NCBI GenBank assembly: GCA_030248215.1
Contig: JASANG010001432.1
Location: forward strand, 1-64,000
Length of the DNA stretch: 64,000 nt
Source: Enoplolaimus lenunculus
Lineage: Eukaryota > Nematoda > Enoplea > Enoplida > Thoracostomopsidae
Direction of reading: 5' to 3'
Positions 45,841 through 54,787 of this stretch are shown in pieces (position 1 is the first letter of the stretch; every line of letters starts with the position of its first letter). Both the position numbers and the translations under genes were made by a program. Under the pieces are notes generated by a model. The model ran no database searches. It had not been told where the DNA came from and saw only the letters and a program-made list of their open reading frames with translations.

Positions 45841-47496
45841 ATGCTTTATCATATCATTTTTCTTGTCGTTCCTGCATCGATGGCTGCTCAGTCTTGTATG
45901 AAATATCTGAATTTGCCTTATGCGCATGCTCAAATTGAATTTCGAAATCATCCGGAGCTTCTCAACAGCTGTTCAATGCCAGAGACGCCACATCTGTCTA
46001 AAAAAGATGGTCAGCAGCGCAAAACCTTTGTTGAACTCAATGGAAGTTCACCTGCTGCGAAGTGTTGGGGTTATGAGCCTGGTTGCGCGTTTAACGACGC
46101 GTATCATCCGCTGCTCAAATGCCCATACCGCTCACGGTGGCCTAACGCGAATGATAAGGCGTCACAGATGGAAATGTTTTGGCGTCAAGCCGATTTTGGC
46201 TATGTGTTAAAGCGACGCGAAGAATTGAATGAAATTTGTACCCCGGTACAAGCCGACGAGGGTAGTTTGAGTTCAAGTAACCTGGAGGTCAAGACGCAAT
46301 CTTCGCTGTTGTGTAGTGATCATTTGAGGTATTGTTATGCGACCAATATCTTTGTTGATTTTCGAACGTTTAACCGAGTCAAAGATTACGCTAGGTATCG
46401 TAATGATATAGTCAAGCAAGGCGATATAGGCGGCAATTGTAAGCTGAATAGGCAATTGCTCGACCGGAATGTGGATCACAAAGGCTTCCTGCAATCGTGG
46501 GCGTACGAACTAGACGTGTTTGAAGCGAATCCACAGTTTCGTATGGACTCTGCTCATTGTGATCGAATAATAGATTCACCGGTGGTGCTGATGAAACTGG
46601 ATGCCGGAATTTCGATGTACCATCATTTTTGTGATTTTGTCAATTTGTATGCTTCGTTGCATTTGAACGGATCGTTGAGTCGTGATGTACAGCTTGTGTT
46701 TTGGGAAACTTCTACCCGAGGATTTTATGAAATGTTTCCGCAAATGTGGATTGCGTTCAGCGATCGTCCAACGATTGAAATTGCAGCGTTCGGAGGCCAG
46801 CGGATATGTTTTCGGCAAGTGATGTTTCCGTTGTTGGCACGTATGAGGTACGGTATGTATTATAATATGCCGTTTGTTGATGGTTGTGCAGGGAGTGGGT
46901 TGTTTCATGCGTTTTCGGTGCATATTTTGCATCGGCTTAAGATCAAAGACAAGCCGCCGCCGCGGAATAAGCTAAGGGTGACGTTTTTGTCGCGAGGGAC
47001 ACGATATCGGAGTATAGTTAACGAAGATGACCTTGTGCTTGGACTTGAACGCCAAACACAGTTTGAAGTGTTGAGGGTAAAATATGATAGTCGAATGCCG
47101 TTCGCAGAACAGTTGGAACATACTCGGAATACGGATATTTTGATTGGAATACACGGATCCGGGCTGACTCATGTGTTATTTTTGCCGGACTGGGCTGTAC
47201 TATTCGAAGTGTACCATTGTGGAGATAAGGATTGCTATGGTGATTTAGCTAGGCTACGTGGTGTCGAGTATTTGACGTGGGAAAACGAAACGCTCGTTGA
47301 AGCGCATCACGAACCAAGTGTAAGAAAACAACCAGACGGCAGTCCTCATCCAAAATTTATGAATTATACACTGGATGTTAGTGAATTTTTGAGGTTAGTA
47401 GACAAAGCGGCAGGATTGGTTAAAACAAATGTGTTTTTTGAAAAAGCGACGAAATCACGCAATGCTGACGCTGGAGTGAGTCGCGAAGAATTGTGA
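45841..47496 (+). CDS. EOGT: EGF-domain-specific O-GlcNAc transferase (EOGT), intronless coding region
   Basis: GT61-family enzyme that adds O-GlcNAc to Ser/Thr of folded EGF repeats in the ER lumen. 551 codons in one exon (human 527 aa). A hydrophobic N terminus (MLYHIIFLVVPASMAAQSC) looks like a signal peptide. Family blocks: CWGYEPGC, ATNIFVDFRTF, MKLDAGISMYHHFCDFVNLYASLHLNG, LVFWETSTRGFYEMF, CFRQVMFPLLARMRYGMYYN, VTFLSRGTRYRSI, then IGIHGSGLTHVLFLPDWAVLFEVYHC (from about residue 434) and CYGDLARLRGVEYLTW. The last four residues REEL resemble an ER-retrieval signal; human EOGT ends HDEL. An acceptor-like TTTTCTAG lies 61 nt before the ATG, suggesting a 5'-UTR intron or spliced-leader site. 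The absence of coding introns contrasts with the multi-exon neighbours. Confidence 0.93.
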   Translation: MLYHIIFLVVPASMAAQSCMKYLNLPYAHAQIEFRNHPELLNSCSMPETPHLSKKDGQQRKTFVELNGSSPAAKCWGYEPGCAFNDAYHPLLKCPYRSRWPNANDKASQMEMFWRQADFGYVLKRREELNEICTPVQADEGSLSSSNLEVKTQSSLLCSDHLRYCYATNIFVDFRTFNRVKDYARYRNDIVKQGDIGGNCKLNRQLLDRNVDHKGFLQSWAYELDVFEANPQFRMDSAHCDRIIDSPVVLMKLDAGISMYHHFCDFVNLYASLHLNGSLSRDVQLVFWETSTRGFYEMFPQMWIAFSDRPTIEIAAFGGQRICFRQVMFPLLARMRYGMYYNMPFVDGCAGSGLFHAFSVHILHRLKIKDKPPPRNKLRVTFLSRGTRYRSIVNEDDLVLGLERQTQFEVLRVKYDSRMPFAEQLEHTRNTDILIGIHGSGLTHVLFLPDWAVLFEVYHCGDKDCYGDLARLRGVEYLTWENETLVEAHHEPSVRKQPDGSPHPKFMNYTLDVSEFLRLVDKAAGLVKTNVFFEKATKSRNADAGVSREEL

Positions 47497-47811
47497 TTGG
47501 TTGAGTTTAAAAACGATTGTTATGTGCCTTCGTTATGCTTTATTATTATTATTTTTATAAAATTACATTGGCTGGCTGTCGCATAGAAATCAAAGTATTT
47601 ACGTTAATATACAGCAACAGATTACTGTTGCAGTAGTGTAAATGTACCGTTTGAAGTTTTTTCAATGACAGGAGCTCAGCGCAATGGTTTAAACGTAATA
47701 GAAGTGGTTGGGTTTGACAAGCTGCCTGCTTTTTTCAGTGCTTACCCGGTTTATAAAATGGGTATCCCAGGCCCAGGTTCGAAAATTTTGTTGTCTATAG
47801 AACCTAACGGT
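47497..47811. other. EOGT 3' flank
   Basis: Likely 3' UTR and spacer; no clear poly(A) signal in the canonical form and no further feature seen. Confidence 0.3.
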
Positions 47812-48164
47812 CGGGGTGCAACTGGAAGCGAAAAATACCGGAGCCGGAAGTCAACTAAATTTGCCGCAGCCGGCGGTGAGGCGAAATTAGGTAGTTAAAA
47901 TGATGGTTTAATTTGCTATTTATTTTAGCAAATATCTGTATGGTGTTGTTAAATATTGTTTTACGTTAATGTTTTTTACGAAACCTCGAGACTTTAACTA
48001 AGGATGTACGGAAACATAAAATGAAACACAGCAAAAAAAGTAAATTCTGTAAAACTGTGGAAAATTTCGTCACCGAATTTTGCCGACAACTCTGGCAGAC
48101 ATTTTGCCAGAGCCGGAGGTCGGACTTTTGTTGGAACTGGAGGCAGGCTTCCGATTGTACGCTG
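47812..48164. mobile_element. GGAGCCGGAGG-type hAT-like MITE
   Basis: About 353 bp; left CGGGGTGCAACTGGAAGCG, right CTTCCGATTGTACGCTG, body GCCGGCGGTGAGGCGAAATT as in related copies. Ends mutated, no duplication recognised. Confidence 0.6.
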
Positions 48165-48382
48165 CTCACAAGGTATGGTAGCACTGTCATCTTTACATTT
48201 TATGTTTTCGTGTCATGATGTGCCTTCTGGTTTGTATTTGTTATTGATCTCATTGATGATGTATTGCTTATAATTGTAGCGGCAGTCTTTATCATGTGGT
48301 TGTTTGTTCCATGATTAATTTTCAACTTTGACCACTTTTAGTATTTAGAATTGTTGGGCGATAAACTTTTGACTGCTTCTCG

Positions 48383-48585
48383 GGCCAATGTTACATTTAG
48401 AGGAGTAACAGTAAATTAAGCGTATTTCTAAGCCAAAGCCTAAGCCTAAGCGCTGCAAAAATGTGTTCCTAAGCCTAAGCCTTAGCCTAAGCGTAAAGCC
48501 TAAGCGAAAATTGTAACCTAGAATCTAAATGTACTCTTTTATAGACCCACCAGAAACCTGGACGCCCCTTAAAGTAACATGGGTC
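48383..48585. mobile_element. Telomere-motif MITE, best copy
   Basis: 203 bp from GGCCAATGTTACATTTAGAGG to CGCCCCTTAAAGTAACATGGG(TC), exact 8-bp duplication GCTTCTCG (48375-48382, 48586-48593). The body reads CTAAGCCAAAGCCTAAGCC, AAGCGCTGCAAAAATG, CCTAAGCCTAAGCC and so on: about ten degenerate CCTAAG hexamers. GG-starting ends with an 8-bp duplication would fit Merlin-like or another superfamily; I cannot decide. Confidence 0.88.
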
Positions 48586-48707
48586 GCTTCTCGTGCCGGA
48601 AATACTGCATTTTTTTGTAAAACTATGATGTTAGAGAAATTCGGCATTGGATTTGACAGCTTCATCATGGTATAAAGTACTTTTTCCTAAAATTCCAAGT
48701 ATATTTA

Positions 48708-49014
48708 CAGGGTTCCAACACGAACTAAATTTTGCCAGAACTGGAACAGGAAGGAAAATTGAATTTCTTTGCAGGAACCGGAACAGGAACAAAAACCGAA
48801 TTACTGTTGGAGTTTTCAGACAACTTTGCCTAAAACATGGCTAAAGCAAATTCAAAGACAAAGTTTGAAATACATAATTAAATGGTTATAAATAATTTGA
48901 AAAAAGACATTAAGAATTCCGGTTGCTGCATCTGTATTGCAGGAACAAAAACAGGAACAGGGATTGAATTTATGCAGGAATTCTGGCCCGAACAGGAATT
49001 CTGGTTGAAGCCTG
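48708..49014. mobile_element. CAGGAAC-type hAT-like MITE
   Basis: About 307 bp from CAGGGTTCCAACACG to CTGGTTGAAGCCTG with GGAACAGGAAC words. The flanks do not show a clear duplication. Confidence 0.6.
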
Positions 49015-49109
49015 TTTTTTTGTATTATCTAATGATTTCTGGATCGTATTTCAGATCTTGTTGGGTTCTGTTTAAGTTAAGCATTTATTTGGGCCGTTTT
49101 AGCTTCATA

Positions 49110-49182
49110 GCGGTGTAGCTCAGTGGTTAGCGCGATAGTTCGTAGGCGTGTCTTGGGTTTGAGCTAAACCGGATTCGCAGCC
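49110..49182 (+). repeat. tRNA-like sequence (SINE head or tRNA pseudogene)
   Basis: GCGGTGTAGCTCAGTGGTTAG is a good tRNA 5' half with A box; the expected B box is altered (GGGTTTGAGCTAAACC), and the acceptor arms do not pair well. A functional tRNA is unlikely. Confidence 0.5.
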
Positions 49183-49358
49183 AAATTTTCGTGAAGAGCT
49201 CTTTATGGTAACAACTTAATAGATTTTAGATTATGTTTATATATGTTGTGTTTTGTAAATTTGTTTTGTGTTTTAAAATAAATTTAATTTCTGCCAGTTT
49301 GTTTAATTATAATGATGCGATCGCCTTTGTTCTTTTTATTTACTGTATAATTATATAC

Positions 49359-49696
49359 CAGGGTGCAATCGGAGATGAAAAATACCGGATCCGGAGATGA
49401 AACAGCAGGTGAGGCAAAATTTGTATAGTAAAAATGATGGTTAATTTAATTAATTTTAGCCAATGTCTGCAATATGCTGTGAAGTTGTTTGGTTTTACGC
49501 TAATTTTCTGCGAAATTTCGAAAATTCTTTCCTGAAAATTGTGACAAAACTTAACCGAAACGCGTTAAACAGATAAATTTTGCAAAATTATGCAAAATTT
49601 TACTACCGAAATCGCCGGAACTTCCGTCAAAAATTCTACCGGAGGTGGAGACCGATTTATTGCCGGAGCACTAGGCAGACATCCGGTTGTACCCTG
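49359..49696. mobile_element. GGAGCCGGAGG-type hAT-like MITE
   Basis: 338 bp from CAGGGTGCAATCGGAG to CATCCGGTTGTACCCTG. Flanks TTATATAC (49351-49358) and GTATATAC (49697-49704) are an 8-bp duplication with one mismatch. Confidence 0.8.
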
Positions 49697-50079
49697 GTAT
49701 ATACATATCAGTATATCCGCGTACATTCAGAGTTTTGCTTCAGTCTTCGGCAGTAAACCGGCCTCCGGCTCATAGGATTTTTGTCAGAGGTTAAGGAAAT
49801 TTTCGGATCAAGCGAACTTGTAGTCCACAAACCGGGTTTTATACAGTCCATACTTTTTCATCCAGTGAGTACTATTTTCGTGCGGCAGAGTATATACGTA
49901 AACCTTGGCAATTGCCAAAAATAAACCCTCGAAGGTAGATTTCGTTTCAGTGGATTATGAAAATCTAAAATACAACAGATAAAGATAATACCTATCTCCA
50001 ACTAGGATATTGTCCGAATAATATTGCAAAAAAAGAAAATTAAAATGAATTTTTCGGCGGCATGTATTTTTCATTTTCT

Positions 50080-50669
50080 GGTTCTGTTTCCGGTAATTTT
50101 TCAACTACCGGTTCCGGTAAATCGTAATTCCGCTCAACAACCGGAGGTGGAATATACCTACGGGAGCCGGAGGTCAACAAAACATGCCGGAGCCGGATGT
50201 GTACATGAAAATTTTTTATTTGGTTAAATTTCTGTAAAGCGTTGTCAAAAATTTTGGTTTTATGATTATCTTTAAAAACGTGACAATTTATTAGTCAAAA
50301 TCGTATACCAAAACTTTAAAGTCAAACACACCGAACGATACCATTTTTGTAAACCAATAAAAGTTTTCGTTACCAAACTTTTCGAATTCTTGGCACAAAT
50401 TCTGCAGGAGCCGGAGGTAGATGTTTGGGCCCATGTATAGAACAGGGCTGGAACAGTAGTATAAGCATATTTCTACGCCTAAGCCGAAGCCTAAGCGTAA
50501 GGATGAGCCTATTCCTAAGCCTAAGCCTAAACCTAAGCAAAAAAGTTAGTCTAAAGCTTAAACTGACGCTATTACAGCCCCGCTGGAAAACGACCCGGAC
50601 CTGTTCTATACATGGGCCTTGGGCCCATGTATAGCTTAGGGCCGAAGGCCGACCATCGGTTGTAACCTG
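50080..50669. mobile_element. Composite of hAT-like MITE fragments interrupted by a telomere-motif MITE
   Basis: ACCGGTTCCGGTAAATCGTAA (50108-50128) is an inverted CCGGAACC-type fragment. From about 50140 a GGAGCCGGAGG-type element begins; its right terminus ATCGGTTGTAACCTG ends at 50669. The MITE at 50428-50618 lies between. Confidence 0.5.
50428..50618. mobile_element. Telomere-motif MITE, GGCCCATGTATAG subtype
   Basis: 191 bp with near-perfect inverted ends GGCCCATGTATAGAACAGG / CCTGTTCTATACATGGGCC. Body CCTAAGCCGAAGCCTAAGCG ... CCTAAGCCTAAGCC. No clear duplication; a partial GGGCCCATGTATAGC follows directly. Confidence 0.75.
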
Positions 50670-50705
50670 GGAATTTTGCTTTGCTGTTGACACCGGTATA
50701 GTAAT

Positions 50706-50794
50706 GTGCCATTAGCTTAACTTCATATTATATAAACAACAAGAGTGCAGGTCATTAGTGTTGTTTGTATAATATGAAATTAAGCTAATGACAC
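50706..50794. repeat. Short near-perfect hairpin upstream of the DUSP gene
   Basis: Two 36-bp arms (50706-50741 and 50759-50794) are inverted copies with only a few mismatches, separated by 17 nt. As RNA this is an ~89-nt hairpin. It ends 64 bp before the DUSP22-like start codon. It could be a tiny foldback element or a small-RNA precursor. Confidence 0.6.
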
Positions 50795-50858
50795 GTTTGT
50801 TTATTTGTTATGTGTAATTTTATGTTATAGCTTCGAAAACACATTCCGACAACCAAAA

Positions 50859-53800
50859 ATGGGAACTGGAATGAGTCGTATTCTTCCAGGACTGTACTTG
50901 GGAAGTATTCATGATGCTAAGGATGACAATCAACTAGCAAAAAATAAGGTATGAATTTAGATTAGAATTGACGATTTCAAATTTTACATGAGCGATGGAT
51001 ACACTATATTTTATAGACGCAAAATAGGAATCGTTAGTCGGTGTATGGAAAGGACAGTTTGGCCAATGTAAACATAGCTTAATGTCTCGTCGTGGTTAGT
51101 GTAAAGAAATTGTAAATAAGGTTATATGAGGAAAAATTAAATATGTGGGGTGGTATTTACAAATTTAATGTCGATCGCAAATCAGCTTAACTCCACCAGT
51201 TAGGGATCACTTACCACGGTGTAAACGGATAGTAAAAAATAACGGAAACGGAAACAGATAGTGATCATATTAACGGAAATGGAAAACGGATATTGAATTA
51301 TGAAAGTTTCAACAATGTTGCATTTTTCTGCCAACGCAATATTGAGGCGCGCATAAATTCATCGATCTTTCAAAGACTTCAAAAAGTAAAATGGCGGATG
51401 CATCGAAATTTTTAAGATTTTGGATGAATTTCGTACTTGTTATTTCATTTCGAACAATTGCAGCATATCTGTATCAAAAAATACGAGATATATGTGATTT
51501 ATAACTAATTTTGAACGTAAAAATAACGCAATTTTTGTTATATCTATAACGGAAACGAAAACAGAAACGAAAACGGAAACGGACACTGATTTGTACCGGA
51601 AACGGAAACGGATATCCGGTTACACCCTGTCACTTACACGTAAGGTTAAGCTGTGTCATAATGTAGGCTGTGCTCGTATTCTGGAATATGTATAGCACCT
51701 ACCACCAGTTAGCAATTATAGGTTTTGCATCTTCAAAACTTAAGAACAGATTGAAGTCGGTATGTAATGTGTTTTCAGATAACTCATATTGTCAGCATAT
51801 ATGAAGGTGCCCGACCTCTCACTTCGCGCTACAAATATTGTTGTTTCTCAGCTCGGGATCACGCTGATCAGTCAATAGTTGAATTCGTGACGACTGCCGT
51901 TGAATTTATTCACAAAGCGAGGCAAACAGAAAATGGTATGGTTTGAAAACATTAATGAAGACTAAATATGGCTTGCGGATAGCTTTAGAGGTGTGAGAGT
52001 GTCAAATTGGAAACTCGAAATAATGTTTGGCACATTTCAAAACAATTCTTCGCATACATGCTGTGAAATTTGGAAACCTTTATGTTGGAAATCAGTAACG
52101 TGGTACGAGCGAGTCTATCGTTCACATAATAATTATAAGCAAATCAACAATGATGGAACCAAAAATTTCTGACGAGGTGCGCGTGATATATAAAGAGCTG
52201 TTACGCGCTCCGAGTGAGTAGCCAAACGCAAAGTTTAGTACAAAATCTTAATAAGAAAATTTTCGTTTTAATACCTGTTGGGACCTGGGCCAGATTGGCA
52301 TTCATTTTATTCGTTAGCGCAAATCAGGTTTTGACGTTTTATATTTCGTTTGGTTTCAGGTGGCGTTCTCGTTCACTGTATGGCTGGCATAAGTCGTAGC
52401 GCGTCATTGGTGATTGCTTACGTAATGGTAATAGCAAACGTTGAATTCGATGTTGCACTACGCGTTGTACGTTCGGCTCGTAAGATTGTCAATCCTAACC
52501 GTGGTTTTGTCAAACAATTGCGACTGTTTAGTGCCAAAGTGCGTCAAAACTTGGTATCTTTCAGAGTTGGTTACCTGGTTTAAGTGGTTTTTTTGCTTAT
52601 TCTTGCACAGTCACGTGCAGAATTAAACGCTAACGCGATTGTGTTCCAAACAACGGCTCGGATTGCGTTTGCTCGTTTTTTGAACGCAAATAACTTGCTA
52701 ACGCAATTTGAACTGCTCGTGATTACTGCGATCATAGTCGTGAAAGGCTGCGATTGCCTATTACTAATTTTATTTACCGGAACCGGAACCGGAAGGTGAA
52801 AAAATGCCGGAACCGGAATTACGGTTGCACCCTGGTTGCAAGCATAGAAAAATTCAAACGCAAGAATAAAATCGCGAATATAAACTCAGTAGACGTAATT
52901 GCAGTTGCTGCGCGCTTCATTCTGTCCGTGATTGTAGTAACTTGTTTTGCGTACAATGTGCAACACAGTATTCGTTGAAAAATACAAAATATGCCAAAAT
53001 CGTTTTTGTAATTATTGTTACGATAGTAGCCTAAGCATATTCTTAAACCTAAACCTAAGCTTCCACGTAAGAATAAGGATTTTAAACTGAGCAGCTTACT
53101 CGTGAGCGCTGGTCTATAACCTAAGCCTGCTGGATTATGAGTCGCGATGGAAAAACTTGAAGCTTCTAAAAATTAAAAGTAACGTGGGGCCAAACATTAT
53201 TTGACGAATCCGTTATCGTTATGCTCAAACTCGTTGTGAACTCAGAACTTCTTCAATAATAATAATTAGTCAGATGGAGTTCGTATGATTAACAACACTG
53301 GTTACATTAGGTATACAAATTTTAATCTGCATTTTACTCGCTAAAAGTTTTGAATATTTGTCAAAATCGATTGTTTTCGGTATTTTCACTCAGTGTTTTC
53401 GTTGTTTACACAACATGGGCAGTCACATCGTTTGTTTGAATGGCCCATGTTAACTACAGTGGCCTGCCTGCTAGGCCAAAAGTAAGTCTTGCCCATTTTA
53501 ACTGTATAGGCCTGACATAGGCCTATACGTGTAAGCGTAAGTCTCGTCGTTTGTAAGTCTCCCAGTCTCCTAGCGGGCAGGGCCGAAAATTTACATGGGC
53601 TGCTGTTTGATTCGTAGTAGTTTTTGTTGGTTTTGATGACCTTAAGATTCGAAATATCCAGTCAAAACGTATCGGAATTACATTTTAGGAATTTCACAAT
53701 GTTCAACGCCAATTTCGTGCCAAATATCCGATAACAAACAGCTCAACGCCGCATTGGTATCATGATTTCAATTGTATTGAACAATTGTACTTGAAGTATG

Positions 53801-53949
53801 ATAATAAACTTTTGAATTGGAACAATTTAGATTCGGCAAATAGCTCAACAAATGGTGATAGTTTCGCAGATGGTAGAATTGAAGCGATTGATAACGGCAT
53901 CGACGTTGTGGACGATTTTGAATCACTAATGCAGTTGGGTATGTTTTGA
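50859..53949 (+). CDS. DUSP22/DUSP15-type dual-specificity phosphatase (4 coding exons)
   Basis: Atypical DUSP that dephosphorylates phosphotyrosine/threonine, family members acting on JNK and receptor signalling. Exons 50859-50948, 51779-51935, 52360-52553, 53689-53949 (233 codons if the stop at 53947 is used). N terminus [16 protein letters not shown] is like human DUSP22 MGNGMNKILPGLYIGN, with Gly2 available for myristoylation. General acid D57 (SARD) and the P-loop HCMAGISRS with Cys89 are present. [11 protein letters not shown] matches the family. The first exon follows an acceptor-like TTATAG 28 nt before the ATG. The last exon is family-unlike after about residue 165 and contains a strong internal donor TTGG/GTATGT at 53938-53939; using it would splice in frame into the F-box exon at 54788. 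Confidence 0.9.
51215..51629. mobile_element. GGAAACGG-type hAT-like MITE in DUSP intron 1
   Basis: 415 bp from CACGGTGTAAACGGATAG to GATATCCGGTTACACCCTG with an exact 8-bp duplication TCACTTAC (51207-51214, 51630-51637). Both ends carry ACGGAAACGGAAACG runs. Confidence 0.85.
52620..52980. repeat. TGCGATTG/ACGCAA-rich repeat in DUSP intron 3
   Basis: Words such as CTAACGCGATTG, TTTGAACGCAAATAAC, CTGCGATTGCC, AAACGCAAG and AAATCGCG recur on both strands; similar to 550-800. A CCGGAACC-type MITE right end (52772-52834, ending GGTTGCACCCTG) is embedded. Confidence 0.4.
53015..53191. repeat. Degenerate telomere-motif MITE in DUSP intron 3
   Basis: Left GTTACGATAGTAGCCTAAGC, right AAAAGTAACGTGGGGCC, with TAAACCTAAACCTAAGC between. 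Ends eroded. Confidence 0.5.
53442..53604. mobile_element. Telomere-motif MITE relative in DUSP intron 3
   Basis: Starts GGCCCATGTTAACTACAG, ends near TTTACATGGGCTGCT; flanks GTTTGAAT and GTTTGATT (7 of 8). Body has GGCCTATACGTGTAAGCG-type words rather than clean hexamers. Confidence 0.5.
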
Positions 53950-53999
53950 AGGGGCCTAATGCGGAAAACAGGACCAGAACATAGCTACAGTCACAGATC

Positions 54000-54260
54000 G
54001 AATTAAGTGCACAGTAATCGCGCACATTGCTTCGGTAGCGGTTTTATAATCGCGGCTAAATATTGTTTGCTCGAGACCTGTCGCTTCTGGAGACGCAGTT
54101 GCTGTTGCTGTTTTAATCTCGGCTGGAACGACGTAATCGCTACTGCAGTCGTCTAGGTTAGGGACTCACTCAGCAGCAGGAAACACGAGTAGTTTAAATC
54201 GCTTTTGCGATTGATTGCAACCAATCACGATCAGACCCGTGTTTGGAACGCGATCACGAT
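54000..54260. repeat. GCGATTGC-rich repeat
   Basis: AGTAATCGCGCAC, TAATCGCGGC, TCGCTTTTGCGATTGATTGC and GGAACGCGATCACGATTGC recur; same word family as 550-800. Lies between the phosphatase and the F-box exon. Confidence 0.4.
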
Positions 54261-54787
54261 TGCACTTAATTCTGTTGGTGACTGTAGGCTGCATTCGACT
54301 GAACGTGAATTTAAACCTTTGGCAAATTTATGAACTCTACGAGAAATTGTGGACTATACAAAGAAGACTTCTAATTAAAATATATAGTCCTATTGACACC
54401 TATTAGTATTGTTCATTCGATTTTCAAAAGTTAGCGTAATTTATTACGTCATAACTTTCAGCCATTAAAATTCGATAAAGGGCACTACCGGAACCGGATA
54501 CCGATTTTCAGTGGGATTTGAACCCAAATCTCGTTTCACGTTGAATGAAGATAACATTTTTTGCACTTGTTTAAAAATACTATTTCGAAGTTCGGATTAA
54601 CACAGATGGCACAGTTCGTTTGTTTCGAAGCATTGCGGCTCTGTGGTCAAATTCGCTTCCCCCTTTGGGAGTTTTGTACATGGTTTTTAGTCACGGTTTA
54701 AGTTTGCCCGCAAGAAACCCCATCAAACTTTTTGTGCAGTGTAGCGTCTTCTTCAGTTGCCAAAAAATTGATTTGTTTTGTTTTCAG

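Noticed and set aside
48400-48530. True telomere or chromosome-fusion scar from TTAGGC-like runs
   Set aside because: The hexamers are degenerate, short, occur in both orientations and lie within TIR- and TSD-bounded elements.
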